A DNA stretch of 29,998 nt from Desulfovibrio sp. OttesenSCG-928-G15 (GCA_030266525.1 JAJDIC010000018.1:1-29998); one strand, 5' to 3'; shown: positions 13,585 to 23,289, counted from the stretch's first letter. Made by a program: numbers and translations. The notes: generated by a model not told the origin, from the letters alone.

Positions 13585-15072
13585 CTATTGCGCAGCGACT
13601 TTCGCCCTGGCGGTCCGAACTTCTGATATACAGGTCTGGTTTCTGCCAGACTGTTTGGCCTTGTATAGGGCGCTGTCTGCCTCACACAAGAGGGCTTGCT
13701 TGTTTTTGTCCGTTCCGGATTTCATGGTGGCAATGCCGAGGCTGACTGTGACTTGCAGGTTCAGGCCGTTCCCTGCATGAAACAGGTTTTTTTCAAAGGC
13801 AGTGCGAATACGTTCGGCAATGTGGACGGCTTTTTTCTGCTCTGTATAGGGCAGAATAATGGCAAACTCCTCGCCGCCGTATCGTGCGCAGTAGTCGATG
13901 TTTCTTATGCATTCAGCGATAATTTTGCCGGATTCCTTCAGAACGATATCACCCACATGGTGCCCGTAGGTATCGTTAACGGCCTTAAAATGGTCGATAT
14001 CCAGCAAGACGAGGGAAAATGTCTGACCATGACGGGCAAAGCGCTGCATTTCCTTGGCAATAAAGGTTTCAAAGTGACGGCGGCTGTGCACCTTGGTCAG
14101 GGCATCGTAATCCGCATACATCTGCATCAACTGGAAACGCAGGGCGTTTTTAACGCTGACAGCAAAGGCACGCATGGCAGAGTCAAGCGCCACCGCCTGA
14201 TCTCGGCCCAAATGTTTTTCCATGGTGGTGGAAAGCAGCAGCAAGCCAAGTTGCTCTTTGCCACAGAAAAGAGGCACGGAAATAACCGCATCATCTTCTG
14301 GCGAACTGGGGATAATGGTCTTCCCGAAGGAGTGCAGGTTCAGGTGGTTTACTTGTGTGCAGCCAATGGGCAGTTTCAAGACTTTACGGCTGTGTTCAAG
14401 CAGTGTTTCCCGCCAGGCCTGGTGTTGGGGACTGCCTTCCGGAGCGCTGATATACATGGTTACTGTGGGCGTGACGCTTTGCTCAAGGTCCCAGAAAACG
14501 GCATGCATGGAGCGCATGGGAATCAGCTGTTCCATGCTTTCAAAGGCATTTTGCAAAAGACCGGTCAGTTCCAGGCTTTCTGTAGAGTTTGACAGAAAAT
14601 TGACAAGAAAGCTCATGATATCATGTTTTCTTTCCAACAGTTCGCGCTCAAGCAGAATTTCTCTGGTCATGCATTGCATATCGTGTTGCAGGGCATATGA
14701 TTCCAGAGCCTTGCGCATAATGTCGGAAATGCGCTCGCGCGACATGGGGTGACGAAGAAAGTCTGAAAAGCCCTGGTCGCAGGCCTGCTCAAAATCTTCC
14801 AGAGTATACGAGGGACGCAAAACAAGAACTTTGGGCACCAAGGCAATAAAGTCGGCAATTTCTTCCGGCAGATTTTTGATCCGTTCGCCGACGCTTGAAG
14901 ATATCCACATGATGAAAGGTGGAGAAGCCGTGCGCACGGACAGGTTTAAAAGGTCTTTGCGGGTAAGCGCTGTTAATTCATGCTCATCGCCAAGGGCTTG
15001 TCGCAGTAGCTCTATTTCCATATCGGACAGGCCGAAGCACCAGCTTTGTGTCAGAAATTGCTTTTGTAACAC
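13585..15072 (-). CDS. Diguanylate cyclase (GGDEF) with degenerate receiver and GAF-like domain
   Basis: 495 residues. The C-terminal GGDEF domain has G-G-E-E-F (399-403), active-site form, with an inhibitory I-site R390-x-x-D393, so it should make c-di-GMP from two GTP and be product-inhibited. The N-terminal 125 residues fold like a response-regulator receiver, but the usual phospho-acceptor strand reads F-I-M-W-I-S-S-S with no Asp, and the conserved Lys region reads L-R-H-P. Phosphorylation is thus unlikely. The middle part (about 165-310) looks GAF-like. It starts with GTG behind a GGGGGG run 6 bases upstream. It is a single-gene leftward unit. Confidence 0.9.
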   Translation of the reverse strand: MLQKQFLTQSWCFGLSDMEIELLRQALGDEHELTALTRKDLLNLSVRTASPPFIMWISSSVGERIKNLPEEIADFIALVPKVLVLRPSYTLEDFEQACDQGFSDFLRHPMSRERISDIMRKALESYALQHDMQCMTREILLERELLERKHDIMSFLVNFLSNSTESLELTGLLQNAFESMEQLIPMRSMHAVFWDLEQSVTPTVTMYISAPEGSPQHQAWRETLLEHSRKVLKLPIGCTQVNHLNLHSFGKTIIPSSPEDDAVISVPLFCGKEQLGLLLLSTTMEKHLGRDQAVALDSAMRAFAVSVKNALRFQLMQMYADYDALTKVHSRRHFETFIAKEMQRFARHGQTFSLVLLDIDHFKAVNDTYGHHVGDIVLKESGKIIAECIRNIDYCARYGGEEFAIILPYTEQKKAVHIAERIRTAFEKNLFHAGNGLNLQVTVSLGIATMKSGTDKNKQALLCEADSALYKAKQSGRNQTCISEVRTARAKVAAQ

Positions 15073-15242
15073 GGTAATCCCCCCTTCGGGATATAAGACA
15101 GAAAGTAATACCGGGGAGTCAATTTTTTCCCGGTAAGCTCTTCGCTTGTCTTATTTATGCAAAAAACATACCGCATGGCAGGGGGGATGACAGAAGCTAT
15201 GGGAGGAGGCAAAAGGCAGAGGCAGTAGGACATCAGAAAGCA

Positions 15243-16412
15243 TTATGAGTCGGCAACAACCAGCGCTTCACACCGAAGTTCGCGCAGGCGCTTTCCTGAA
15301 AACTCCCCCTTGTTTCTCAAAGAATGGGGAAGCGTGACCTCCAAAATACAGTGCAAGTCGCGCTGCATCACCGCGGGTAGCTCATGTCTGCCGGAGTCGG
15401 CTGCGCACAGCAAGCTGAAGGGGGTGAGAAGCCGGTTATTGGCTAACAACAGTATAAGGTCTACCCTGGTTCCCGGCCGTAGCGAGAAATAGGTACCGCC
15501 TTTCATATGTTCCCGAGCCGCCAGCAAGCCGGCTTTTATGAACCGCTTGGGCATTGCCAGCCGCTCGCCAAGAGCCAGGGCCATGGCAGCCCCCCGGTCT
15601 TCATGCCCTATGTGCTTTGGTAATAGCTCGGAAGGCGTCGTGCTTTTTCCCAAATCATGGCAAAGGGCCATCCAGACGGCTAGTTGCCTGTCTTCTTCTT
15701 TTTCTTTGCCGGCCATGTGGGCGACGGCGTTCATAATGTTTGCCGTGTGGGAAAGGACGGTTTCATTCCCGTGGTATTTTTGCGGACCTGCGGGGATATG
15801 TGCGGCCCGTGCAAATTCCGCAAACCAGAAGTCCAGGCAACCGCCCTCGTGCAATAGTTCCACAAACTTCCCCGGAGTTCTTCCCCGGCAGGCTTTTAAA
15901 ACTTCCCCGGCAATGCGTTCCGCCGCGATATCCTCCAGCTTTGCCCGTTTGACTGCACGCATCTGTGCCAGCGTGTCTTCATGTACACAAAGCCCCTGCA
16001 AGGTTGCGGCAAAACGTGCTGCCCGAAAGGCCCTTGCAGGGTCATCGTGGATGGCGCTTGCCGAAGCGGGCCGCAGTGTTTTACTTTTCAGGTCAGCAAG
16101 CGTTTGGGGCAGACAGTGCAAGATCCCCGTATCCGACAGAAGCAGGGCGTTTATGGTAAAGTCGCGCTTGAGCAAATTTTCTTGAAAACGCGATTTGCTA
16201 TGTGGGGCAATGGAAACATTAGGAACCAGCGGGGTGTATTCCTGCCCGTGCAGCATATAGATGGGGAAAAGGCCACTTTTTGTCTTGCGAGCCTCAGGAT
16301 TCATCTGTAAGAATTCTTCTTCAGGAATATCAAAAACAAAATCCGCGTCTTGGACAGTATACCCCAACAGCAGATCCCGTATAACGCCCCCTGCGGCATA
16401 GCAATGCATCAT
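15243..16412 (-). CDS. cca: CCA-adding tRNA nucleotidyltransferase / poly(A) polymerase family with HD domain
   Basis: 389 residues. The nucleotidyltransferase head begins almost at the N-terminus: G-G-V-I-R-D (8-13) and D22-A-D24 as metal ligands. It continues with R-D-F-T-I-N-A-L and D-D-P-A-R-A-F-R-A-A-R-F-A, all class II tRNA-NT/poly(A) polymerase signatures. An HD phosphohydrolase domain follows (H-T-A-N-I-M, C-H-D-L-G-K, G-H-E-D-R-G-A), as in bacterial CCA enzymes with phosphatase activity. It most likely repairs or builds tRNA CCA ends; CCA versus A-only or poly(A) activity cannot be separated by eye. GAGAGGTGG precedes two adjacent ATG codons. It is divergent from birA. Confidence 0.85.
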   Translation of the reverse strand: MMHCYAAGGVIRDLLLGYTVQDADFVFDIPEEEFLQMNPEARKTKSGLFPIYMLHGQEYTPLVPNVSIAPHSKSRFQENLLKRDFTINALLLSDTGILHCLPQTLADLKSKTLRPASASAIHDDPARAFRAARFAATLQGLCVHEDTLAQMRAVKRAKLEDIAAERIAGEVLKACRGRTPGKFVELLHEGGCLDFWFAEFARAAHIPAGPQKYHGNETVLSHTANIMNAVAHMAGKEKEEDRQLAVWMALCHDLGKSTTPSELLPKHIGHEDRGAAMALALGERLAMPKRFIKAGLLAAREHMKGGTYFSLRPGTRVDLILLLANNRLLTPFSLLCAADSGRHELPAVMQRDLHCILEVTLPHSLRNKGEFSGKRLRELRCEALVVADS

Positions 16413-16531
16413 CCACCTCTCGGCCTTTTTACGGCAAAATGATTCTGCGTTTTTCCGCTTATTCCGGCAGCCTATGAAACCTGCCCCGGTTTGTCCAATG
16501 CTTATTCACGTATCACAAGGCCTATGCGGTT

Positions 16532-17599
16532 ATGAGCATACCACCAACACCGCCTGCCACACTTGTGGCTCTTAATGCAGGCTTGCCCTGCCATGTGGAT
16601 TGTCTGACCTGCGATGATATTCGGGGCAGCCATTCCCTTTTTGGCGAGTCCGGCGCAAGGCCAAAACCGCTTGGTCCCTGGAAGCCGGAGCATATCGCCC
16701 TTGACAGCTTTGAGCGCAGGGCAGAGGCCTATAAGCGGGCGATGGTTTTGTGGAAGTGTGAAAAACCCTTTGCCGCAGAACCGACGGCCATTGCCGAGGC
16801 CATGCGGGAAGATTCGGTCGGCCTGGATGTTCCGGCCACAACCTTTATTGCCGGAAAAGCCTCTTCGTCCTTTTCCGTTGCCTGGGCCCTGGTTCACGAC
16901 GGGCTGCTGCCGGAATGGGGCGCTGTTCTTTGTTCCTGCCAGGAAGATGGTCGGGGGCAACTGCGCCGCCCCTGGCATTCGCCCAGAGGAAACCTGTATG
17001 TGACGTTTCGTCTGCCGGGCGTACCCGTGTTTTCCGGCGATACCGCCGCCCTGGCGGCAGGGTATATGATAGTAACAGCCCTGCGCTCACTGGGGTTTCC
17101 GGTTATGCTGAAATGGCCGAACGACCTTATTTTAGGCAGAAACGCAAAAATTGGCGGAATTCTTCTGGAAGAGCGCGAAAACGTTGTTCTGGCCGGTCTT
17201 GGCATTAACCTTTGCGAAGCTCCCTCCATGGCGGAAATGCGCGAAGCAACTGCCGTAAAACCGGGAATTTTGCTGGCCGGACACTGTATGCAACCCAGTC
17301 CGGGGCTTTTCAAGGAAGAAAACGAACCTCTGCCGCCCTTTGGTCTTTGGAGATTGCTGGCCAGACAGGCTGTGCTGTTTTACAAGCGTTCCATGCGGGG
17401 CAGGGAAGAACGTCAGTTGATGCTTGATATTGATTCTTTATTGGTGTGGAAGGATGAGGACGTACTGTTTTTTGAGCAGGATGACGCCCCTGTAAACGGT
17501 AGATGCGAAGGGCTCGGACCTGGCGGAGGTATCATGCTGCGCCTGAATAACGGCGACAGGCAGGAGTTTTTTTCCGGCAGTTTGTCGCTTCCTTCGTAA
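16532..17599 (+). CDS. birA: Biotin protein ligase (BirA type, no HTH)
   Basis: 355 residues. The catalytic core shows Q-E-D-G-R-G-Q-L-R-R-P-W (137-148), the variant of the biotinyl-AMP loop GRGRxGRxW, then S-P-R-G-N-L-Y-V-T-F, L-K-W-P-N-D (K194) and K-I-G-G-I-L-L-E, G-L-G-I-N-L. About 130 residues precede the core; they are not the winged-helix repressor domain of E. coli BirA, so biotin-dependent repression is not expected. It lies 85 bases before pyruvate carboxylase, its obvious biotin-acceptor substrate, and probably shares its transcript. The ribosome site is weak (AAGG about 11 bases upstream), so the start is less certain. Confidence 0.88.
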   Translation: MSIPPTPPATLVALNAGLPCHVDCLTCDDIRGSHSLFGESGARPKPLGPWKPEHIALDSFERRAEAYKRAMVLWKCEKPFAAEPTAIAEAMREDSVGLDVPATTFIAGKASSSFSVAWALVHDGLLPEWGAVLCSCQEDGRGQLRRPWHSPRGNLYVTFRLPGVPVFSGDTAALAAGYMIVTALRSLGFPVMLKWPNDLILGRNAKIGGILLEERENVVLAGLGINLCEAPSMAEMREATAVKPGILLAGHCMQPSPGLFKEENEPLPPFGLWRLLARQAVLFYKRSMRGREERQLMLDIDSLLVWKDEDVLFFEQDDAPVNGRCEGLGPGGGIMLRLNNGDRQEFFSGSLSLPS

Positions 17600-17684
17600 A
17601 TGCCGGGCAGCCGTGCCGCCCGCCACTTTTCCCATCCTCTTTTTTTGAAGGCCGCTTTGCTTTGAATGAGAATAAAAACGGAAC

Positions 17685-20600
17685 ATGAGTATGAAAACAT
17701 TTGATGAAGTTGTCAGTGATTTGAAGGGAAAGGCCATTCTGGTAGCCAACCGGGGCATTCCGGCCAGGCGTATTTGCCGCTCCATCAGAGAGCGCTTTGA
17801 CGCCGTGGCCGTTATGACCGCTACGGATATCGACAAAACCGCTCCGGCGGCGTCTTCGGCCCAGGAACTGTTGCTCCTTGGCTCTGACCCAAGGGCCTAT
17901 CTGGATGTGAATGCTATTGTGCAGCTGGCCAAACAGCGTGATATCATAGCCATTCACCCCGGCTGGGGCTTTGCTTCGGAAGACGACTCTTTTCCGCGCA
18001 TCTGTACGGAAGCCGGTCTGGTCTTTATCGGCTCCACGGCCGAGTCCATGCGCCTTCTTGGCAACAAGGTCCAGGTTCGTGCCCTGGCCAAAAAACTCAA
18101 TATCCCGGTAGTTCCCGGTTCTGACGGCGCTGTGGACGTGCCCAGGGCGCGTGAAGCGGCCAAGGAAATCGGCTTTCCAATCATGCTCAAAGCCGAAGGC
18201 GGCGGCGGTGGTCGGGGTATTTTTGAAGTACACGACGAAAAAGACCTGGAAGACGCCTTTTTCAAGGCTTCCACCATGGCCCAGGCCTCCTTCGGCAACC
18301 CCAGGGTGTATGTGGAAAAGTTCCTTACCAAGGTACGCCACATCGAAATTCAGGTTATCGCGGATAAATACGGCAATATCTTCGCTTTTGACGAGCGTGA
18401 TTGCAGTTTGCAGCGCAACAATCAGAAATTGATTGAGATAACTCCTTCCCCCTGGCCCATGATTACCGTGGAACTGCGTGAGCAACTCAAGGAATATTCC
18501 CGCGCGCTGGTTCGGGCTGTGGGCTATTACTCTTTGTGTACGGTGGAATTTCTGGTTACGGAAGAGGGCGTTCCCTATCTTATTGAAGTCAACACCCGCT
18601 TGCAGGTAGAGCACGGTATTACGGAATCGCGCTACGGCATTGATCTGGTTGAGGAACAGATTGCCATTGCCTTTGGCAGCAAGCTGCGCTTTTCCGAAGA
18701 AATACTGTACCCGACCAACGTGGCCATGCAAGTGCGCATCAACTGTGAAGATCCGCAAAAAGAGTTCTCTCCCAATGCCGGGTTGATAACCCGCTATGTT
18801 TCTCCCGGCGGCCCTGGCGTAAGGCTTGATTCCAACATGAGCGCGGGCTACGAGTTTCCCTCCAACTACGATTCCGCAGGCTCGCTCCTTATTGCCTATG
18901 GTCAGGACTGGCCCAAGGTTCTCGGTATCATGGAACGAGCTTTAAGCGAGTATATTATCGGCGGTCTGAAAACCACCATCCCATTTTTTCGCCAAGTGCT
19001 GATGCACCCTGATTTTTGTCGGGGCGACTGCGATACCCGGTTCATTGCCTCACACCCCGATCTGATGGACTATACGGATATTGCGCCCGAAGCCGAGCGC
19101 ATTGCAAAGCTGGTCGCGGAAATATCAGGGCGGGGCTTCAACCCCTTTGTGCAACTCGGCGAATACCGCAACCGCGAAACCCCCCGGTTGCCCAGGTATG
19201 ACATAGTACAGCCGGAAATTTCTTCCACCACCAGACGCCTGCCTTCGCCTTATCCCAGGGGAGATAAAAAGGCCTTGCTCACGTTTATCCGCGAGTCCGA
19301 TTACGTTCACTTTTGCGATACGACCTGCCGGGACAATACGCAGTCAAACAGCGGCAACCGCTTCCGCCTTGCCGAAGACCTGCTGGTCATGCCCTATCTA
19401 GACAACTGCGGTTTTTTCTCGCTGGAAACGGGCGGCGGGGCGCATTTTCATGTAAACATGATGGCAAACATGACTTCGCCCTTTTTTGAAGCGCAGGAAT
19501 TGAACCGGGTAGCGCCCAAAACGATGAAGCAGATTCTTATCCGCTCAACAAACGTGCTCGGCTACAAACCCCAGCCCAAAAACCTCATGCGCATTACGGC
19601 AGAAGCCATTTGCGAAGAGTATCATATTATTCGCTGCTTTGATTTCCTGAACCACATCGATAACATGAAACCCTTTGCCGAAGTGGCCTTGAATACGGAA
19701 GGGGTTGTGTTTCAACCGGCCATTTCCCTGACAGAAGGCCGCGGCTTCACAGTCAAGCACTACATGGGCGTGGCAGAAGCCATCATCAACCAGTCCGCCA
19801 ACTTGCTCGGCCTGCCGCCGCAACAGGCCAGCAGCCTGATTATTCTCGGCCTCAAGGATATGGCGGGAAACTGTTCTCCGTCCTTCATGCGCGAGCTGGT
19901 AAAAGCCCTGCGCAAGAAGTGGCCGGAACTGGTTCTGCATTATCACAGGCATTACACTGACGGGCTTTTTGTCCCTGCTGTCGGCGAAGCCGCCAAGGCG
20001 GGTGCGCATATCGTCGATACCTCCCTTGGCGCAGGAATGCGCTGGTACGGGCAGGGCGAAGTGTTGTCTACCGCTGCCTATATGGAAAACGAGCTTGGTT
20101 TGAAAACGAACCTGAACAAGCGCATGGTTCGCGAAGGCAATTTCGTGCTCAAGCAGATTATGCCCTATTATGATCGTTACACTGCGCCATTTTTCCAGGG
20201 TATTGATTATGACGTGGTTACCCACGGCATGCCCGGCGGCGCAACCAGTTCTTCACAGGAAGGCGCACTCAAGCAAGGCTATATCCAGCTTTTGCCGCAC
20301 ATGCTGCGCTTCCTCGCAGGCACCCGGCAAATCGTGCTCTACCATGACGTGACCCCCGGTTCGCAGATAACCTGGAATACCGCGTTTCTGGCCATTACCT
20401 CAGCCTACAAGCGCGGTGGAGAGCAGGAAGTGGCCTACCTTCTGGAAGTCATGGACAATGTTACCCGGCACAAGGAAAAGGAAATCTCGCCGGAAATGAA
20501 GGAAGCGCGGCTTTCCTTGTATCAGGACTGCAACGATGCCTTCAGGGACCTTCTGCTTGGCAAGTTCGGCAAGCTTCCTCAAGGCTTCCCGCCGGACTGG

Positions 20601-21383
20601 GTGTATATGAGCGCTTTTGGCGCGGAATGGAAAAAAGCCATTGCATCGCGAACGCAGGAATCTCCTCTTGTCGCTTTGGAAGATGTGGATATTGACGCGG
20701 AAAAAGCCTCCCTGCGCACCTCCATTCACCGCGAGCCTACTGAAGATGAACTGCTGATGTACTTGAACCACCCCGGTGATGCCCTGAAAACCATCGAGTT
20801 CAAGCAAAAATTCGGCAATGCGAACAAACTCCCCCTGCCGGTCTGGTTCGAGGGCTTGAATATTGGCGAAGAACTTAACTTTACCGATTCCAGCGGCAAA
20901 CCTCACCACCTGACCCTGATCAGGATTCAGAACCCGGACAATAACGGCGTAGCTGTTGTGCGCTACGTGCTTGATTCGGACATTCTCAGCTCTGAAGTGC
21001 AGGTTGCCCAGCCCGTTGCTTCCGGGGCGCGTTCCGGTGCCATGGCAGATCCTGCCAACGAATACCATATAGGTGCACCGAGTAACGGCGATTTGTGGGT
21101 CATGTATGTGAGCCCCGGCGACCTGGTCAGCAAGGGAGAGGAGCTGTTCAACATCTCCATCATGAAGCAGGAAAAGGCCGTGGTTTCGCCTATGGACGCC
21201 ATGGTCAAACGGGTACTCAAAACGGCGGATTACCGCGAAAGCAAACAAATGGTTCCGGTAAGGGAAGGGGAGTTGATTGTGGAATTGACCCCGGTTCCAC
21301 TTTTCTGCGCCAACCCGAAATGCGCCAAGGCACTGCCGACGGACAGTTTTGCTTTCTGCCCATACTGCGGCAAGAAGCAATAA
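17685..21383 (+). CDS. pyc: Pyruvate carboxylase with C-terminal zinc ribbon
   Basis: 1232 residues. It converts pyruvate, bicarbonate and ATP to oxaloacetate. The biotin carboxylase half has H-P-G-W-G-F-A-S-E, a Gly-rich ATP-grasp loop (E-G-G-G-G-G-R-G), R-D-C-S-L-Q-R and E-V-N-T-R-L-Q-V-E-H. The carboxyltransferase half has D-T-T-C-R-D-N-T-Q-S, G-L-K-D-M-A-G and the metal-binding H-Y-H. The biotinyl domain carries the acceptor K1161 in S-I-M-K-Q, where most relatives have A-M-K-M. Unusually, the protein then ends in a rubredoxin/zinc-ribbon-like tail C1208-x4-C1213-x11-C1225-x2-C1228. It is encoded directly after its likely biotin ligase. The large opposite-strand frames here are shadows. 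Confidence 0.93.
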   Translation: MSMKTFDEVVSDLKGKAILVANRGIPARRICRSIRERFDAVAVMTATDIDKTAPAASSAQELLLLGSDPRAYLDVNAIVQLAKQRDIIAIHPGWGFASEDDSFPRICTEAGLVFIGSTAESMRLLGNKVQVRALAKKLNIPVVPGSDGAVDVPRAREAAKEIGFPIMLKAEGGGGGRGIFEVHDEKDLEDAFFKASTMAQASFGNPRVYVEKFLTKVRHIEIQVIADKYGNIFAFDERDCSLQRNNQKLIEITPSPWPMITVELREQLKEYSRALVRAVGYYSLCTVEFLVTEEGVPYLIEVNTRLQVEHGITESRYGIDLVEEQIAIAFGSKLRFSEEILYPTNVAMQVRINCEDPQKEFSPNAGLITRYVSPGGPGVRLDSNMSAGYEFPSNYDSAGSLLIAYGQDWPKVLGIMERALSEYIIGGLKTTIPFFRQVLMHPDFCRGDCDTRFIASHPDLMDYTDIAPEAERIAKLVAEISGRGFNPFVQLGEYRNRETPRLPRYDIVQPEISSTTRRLPSPYPRGDKKALLTFIRESDYVHFCDTTCRDNTQSNSGNRFRLAEDLLVMPYLDNCGFFSLETGGGAHFHVNMMANMTSPFFEAQELNRVAPKTMKQILIRSTNVLGYKPQPKNLMRITAEAICEEYHIIRCFDFLNHIDNMKPFAEVALNTEGVVFQPAISLTEGRGFTVKHYMGVAEAIINQSANLLGLPPQQASSLIILGLKDMAGNCSPSFMRELVKALRKKWPELVLHYHRHYTDGLFVPAVGEAAKAGAHIVDTSLGAGMRWYGQGEVLSTAAYMENELGLKTNLNKRMVREGNFVLKQIMPYYDRYTAPFFQGIDYDVVTHGMPGGATSSSQEGALKQGYIQLLPHMLRFLAGTRQIVLYHDVTPGSQITWNTAFLAITSAYKRGGEQEVAYLLEVMDNVTRHKEKEISPEMKEARLSLYQDCNDAFRDLLLGKFGKLPQGFPPDWVYMSAFGAEWKKAIASRTQESPLVALEDVDIDAEKASLRTSIHREPTEDELLMYLNHPGDALKTIEFKQKFGNANKLPLPVWFEGLNIGEELNFTDSSGKPHHLTLIRIQNPDNNGVAVVRYVLDSDILSSEVQVAQPVASGARSGAMADPANEYHIGAPSNGDLWVMYVSPGDLVSKGEELFNISIMKQEKAVVSPMDAMVKRVLKTADYRESKQMVPVREGELIVELTPVPLFCANPKCAKALPTDSFAFCPYCGKKQ

Positions 21384-21426
21384 AGGAACAAGCGGATCGG
21401 AGAACGTGCTGTTCTCCAGGCATGCC

Positions 21427-22185
21427 ATGGAATTCACAGAACGAGTAATCATTCTGCAAGTAGGCAAGTTCAAGGAAGCGGACCTTTGGGTGCGCTTCCT
21501 TTCTCCTTCACGGGGGATGGTGTCTGCCTTTGCTTTTGGCGGAAGCCGCAGCAGAAGGCGCTTTATGGGCTGCCTGGATGTGTTCAATGAAATTTCCGTC
21601 AGGGTGGCTACGTCTTCGCGCTCATCCTATCTGGCTTTGCAGGAAGGGGTACTCATCAAGGGACTTGAGCGCCTGCGTAGCGACTGGTCGCGCTTTGGAA
21701 TGGCCGTTAACTGCGCTCGCTTCCTGCAAAGTTTCGGCATTGGCCCGGAAGGGGCGAATACTGCGCTGGAACTTATGCGCGAGCTGCTCTTTTTGCTTGA
21801 ACACGCGGAAGTTGTACCTGCCTTGCTGCCTGTTTTTTTCAGAATCAGGTTGGCCTACGACCATGGCTATGCCCTGCAAAGCAATAGCTGCTCCTTTTGT
21901 GGCAAGGTACTGAAAACCCCTGAAAACAGTGCCGCCCGGCTTGTTTTGCAAGAGGGGAGAATTGCCTGCGTCGCCTGCGCCGGTAAACGCGGCGGTCCCC
22001 AGTTGCCCCTTTGTACCGGAGCCCTGGAAATATTGGAATACATTACTCAATACGGGCCTTCCATGTGGACCGTGCTGCCGGAAAGAAATTCTCAGGCTTC
22101 GCGAGAACTTTCCCGGGCTGTTGACGGCTTTATCCAGTATCATGTGGGGATTATCTGGGACAAAGGCCGATTTGTAAGGCAATAA
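21427..22185 (+). CDS. recO: DNA repair protein RecO
   Basis: 252 residues from ATG 21427. The N-terminal OB-fold part opens M-E-F-T-E-R-V-I-I-L-Q-V-G-K-F-K-E-A-D, with S-P-S-R-G-M in the usual place. A helical part follows, and a C-terminal zinc finger with two CxxC pairs (C-S-F-C-G and C-V-A-C-A). RecO works with RecR and RecF to load RecA on gapped DNA and to anneal strands. The start at 21427 gives the family's normal N-terminus; longer in-frame starts would run into the end of pyc. It lies 43 bases after pyc, probably on the same transcript. Confidence 0.9.
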   Translation: MEFTERVIILQVGKFKEADLWVRFLSPSRGMVSAFAFGGSRSRRRFMGCLDVFNEISVRVATSSRSSYLALQEGVLIKGLERLRSDWSRFGMAVNCARFLQSFGIGPEGANTALELMRELLFLLEHAEVVPALLPVFFRIRLAYDHGYALQSNSCSFCGKVLKTPENSAARLVLQEGRIACVACAGKRGGPQLPLCTGALEILEYITQYGPSMWTVLPERNSQASRELSRAVDGFIQYHVGIIWDKGRFVRQ

Positions 22186-22370
22186 GGCAAACGCCGCCCT
22201 TTTCGGGGGGGGGTACGTCTTTCTATGCGGCCTTTTGCTGGCGGCTTTATCGCTCGCTTGGACGGAAATCATAAGCTGCTTTAATGGTATGAAATATCAG
22301 GAGTAAATGCCCGAATAGCGCCACACTTGCCAGATTGGGCGGGGTATGAGAAAAACCCTTTTTCAGCGCG

Positions 22371-22384
22371 GGTATGTACATACC
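22371..22384. promoter_or_regulatory. Perfect 14-bp palindrome upstream of glyQ
   Basis: GGTATGTACATACC is its own reverse complement and lies 35 bases before the glyQ start, in the 234-base gap after recO. It looks like a dimeric repressor or activator site, but the cognate protein is unknown. No T-box leader is seen in this gap. Confidence 0.4.
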
Positions 22385-22419
22385 TCGTTTTTCGCTTCAC
22401 TTTGCAAACGGAGCTTGTA

Positions 22420-23289
22420 ATGCATTTTCAGGATGTCATTTTAACGCTGCAAAATTTTTGGGCAACGCGTGGCTGCCTTGTGCAACAGCCCATGGATATT
22501 GAGTGCGGCGCGGGCACGTTCAACCCGGCAACCTTTCTTCGGGTAATCGGGCCGGAACCATGGAACGTGGCCTATGTGGAGCCTTCCCGCCGCCCGACAG
22601 ACGGGCGCTACGGGGAAAACCCCAATCGGCTGCAACATTATTTCCAGTTTCAGGTTATTTTGAAGCCCTCGCCCGACAATGTGCTGGAACTCTACCTGGA
22701 AAGTCTGCGTGCCCTTGGTATTGACCCGGCAAAACACGATATCCGCTTTGTTGAAGACGACTGGGAGTCGCCCACCCTTGGCGCCTGGGGGCTTGGCTGG
22801 GAAGTGTGGCTTAACGGCATGGAAGTGACCCAGTTTACCTATTTCCAGCAGGTCGGCGGCATTGACCTTATGCCGGTCAGCGCGGAAATCACCTACGGCC
22901 TTGAGCGCCTTGTCATGTATCTGCAAGAAAAAGAGTCGGTGTACGACCTTTCATGGAACGACAAGGTTTCCTATGGCGCTTTGTACCATCAAAATGAGGT
23001 GGAGCAGTCGCGCCACAATTTTGAAGTAAGCGACCCGGAAATGCTGCTCAGGCATTTTGCGGATTTTGAAAAACAGGCCCTCAAGCTTGCCGGCGAAGGA
23101 CTGCTCTGGCCTGCGTATGACTATGCTTTAAAATCTTCCCATACCTTCAACATGCTTGACGCCAGAGGGGCCATATCCATCACGGAGCGTACCGGTTATA
23201 TTGGCCGGGTACGCAATATTGCCTCATCAGTGGCCAGGTTATATGCAGAACAACGCAAGGAAATGGGCTATCCGCTGTTGCCGAAATAA
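22420..23289 (+). CDS. glyQ: Glycyl-tRNA synthetase alpha subunit
   Basis: 289 residues, the normal length. It begins [14 protein letters not shown] and holds the class II core text [41 protein letters not shown] and F-E-V-S-D. With GlyS it forms the alpha2-beta2 enzyme that charges tRNA-Gly. GGAG sits 7 bases before ATG 22420; the longer reading frame upstream lacks a ribosome site. glyS follows after 142 bases. Confidence 0.97.
   Translation: MHFQDVILTLQNFWATRGCLVQQPMDIECGAGTFNPATFLRVIGPEPWNVAYVEPSRRPTDGRYGENPNRLQHYFQFQVILKPSPDNVLELYLESLRALGIDPAKHDIRFVEDDWESPTLGAWGLGWEVWLNGMEVTQFTYFQQVGGIDLMPVSAEITYGLERLVMYLQEKESVYDLSWNDKVSYGALYHQNEVEQSRHNFEVSDPEMLLRHFADFEKQALKLAGEGLLWPAYDYALKSSHTFNMLDARGAISITERTGYIGRVRNIASSVARLYAEQRKEMGYPLLPK

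Noticed and set aside
13696..14592. 298-codon open frame on the + strand
   Set aside because: It is antisense to the diguanylate cyclase, which has intact GGEEF and I-site motifs.
16413..16531. Longer start for the biotin ligase at ATG 16498
   Set aside because: That ATG is out of frame with the ligase.
17532..18758. 408-codon open frame on the - strand
   Set aside because: It lies opposite pyc and the end of birA, whose frames have clear enzyme motifs. Its translation is low-complexity shadow text.
20400..21587. 395-codon open frame on the - strand
   Set aside because: It is antisense to the pyc 3' half and the recO start, with no recognisable domain.
22186..22419. T-box leader before glyQ
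   Set aside because: No T-box antiterminator motif (TGGNACCGCG) and no terminator directly before glyQ are present.
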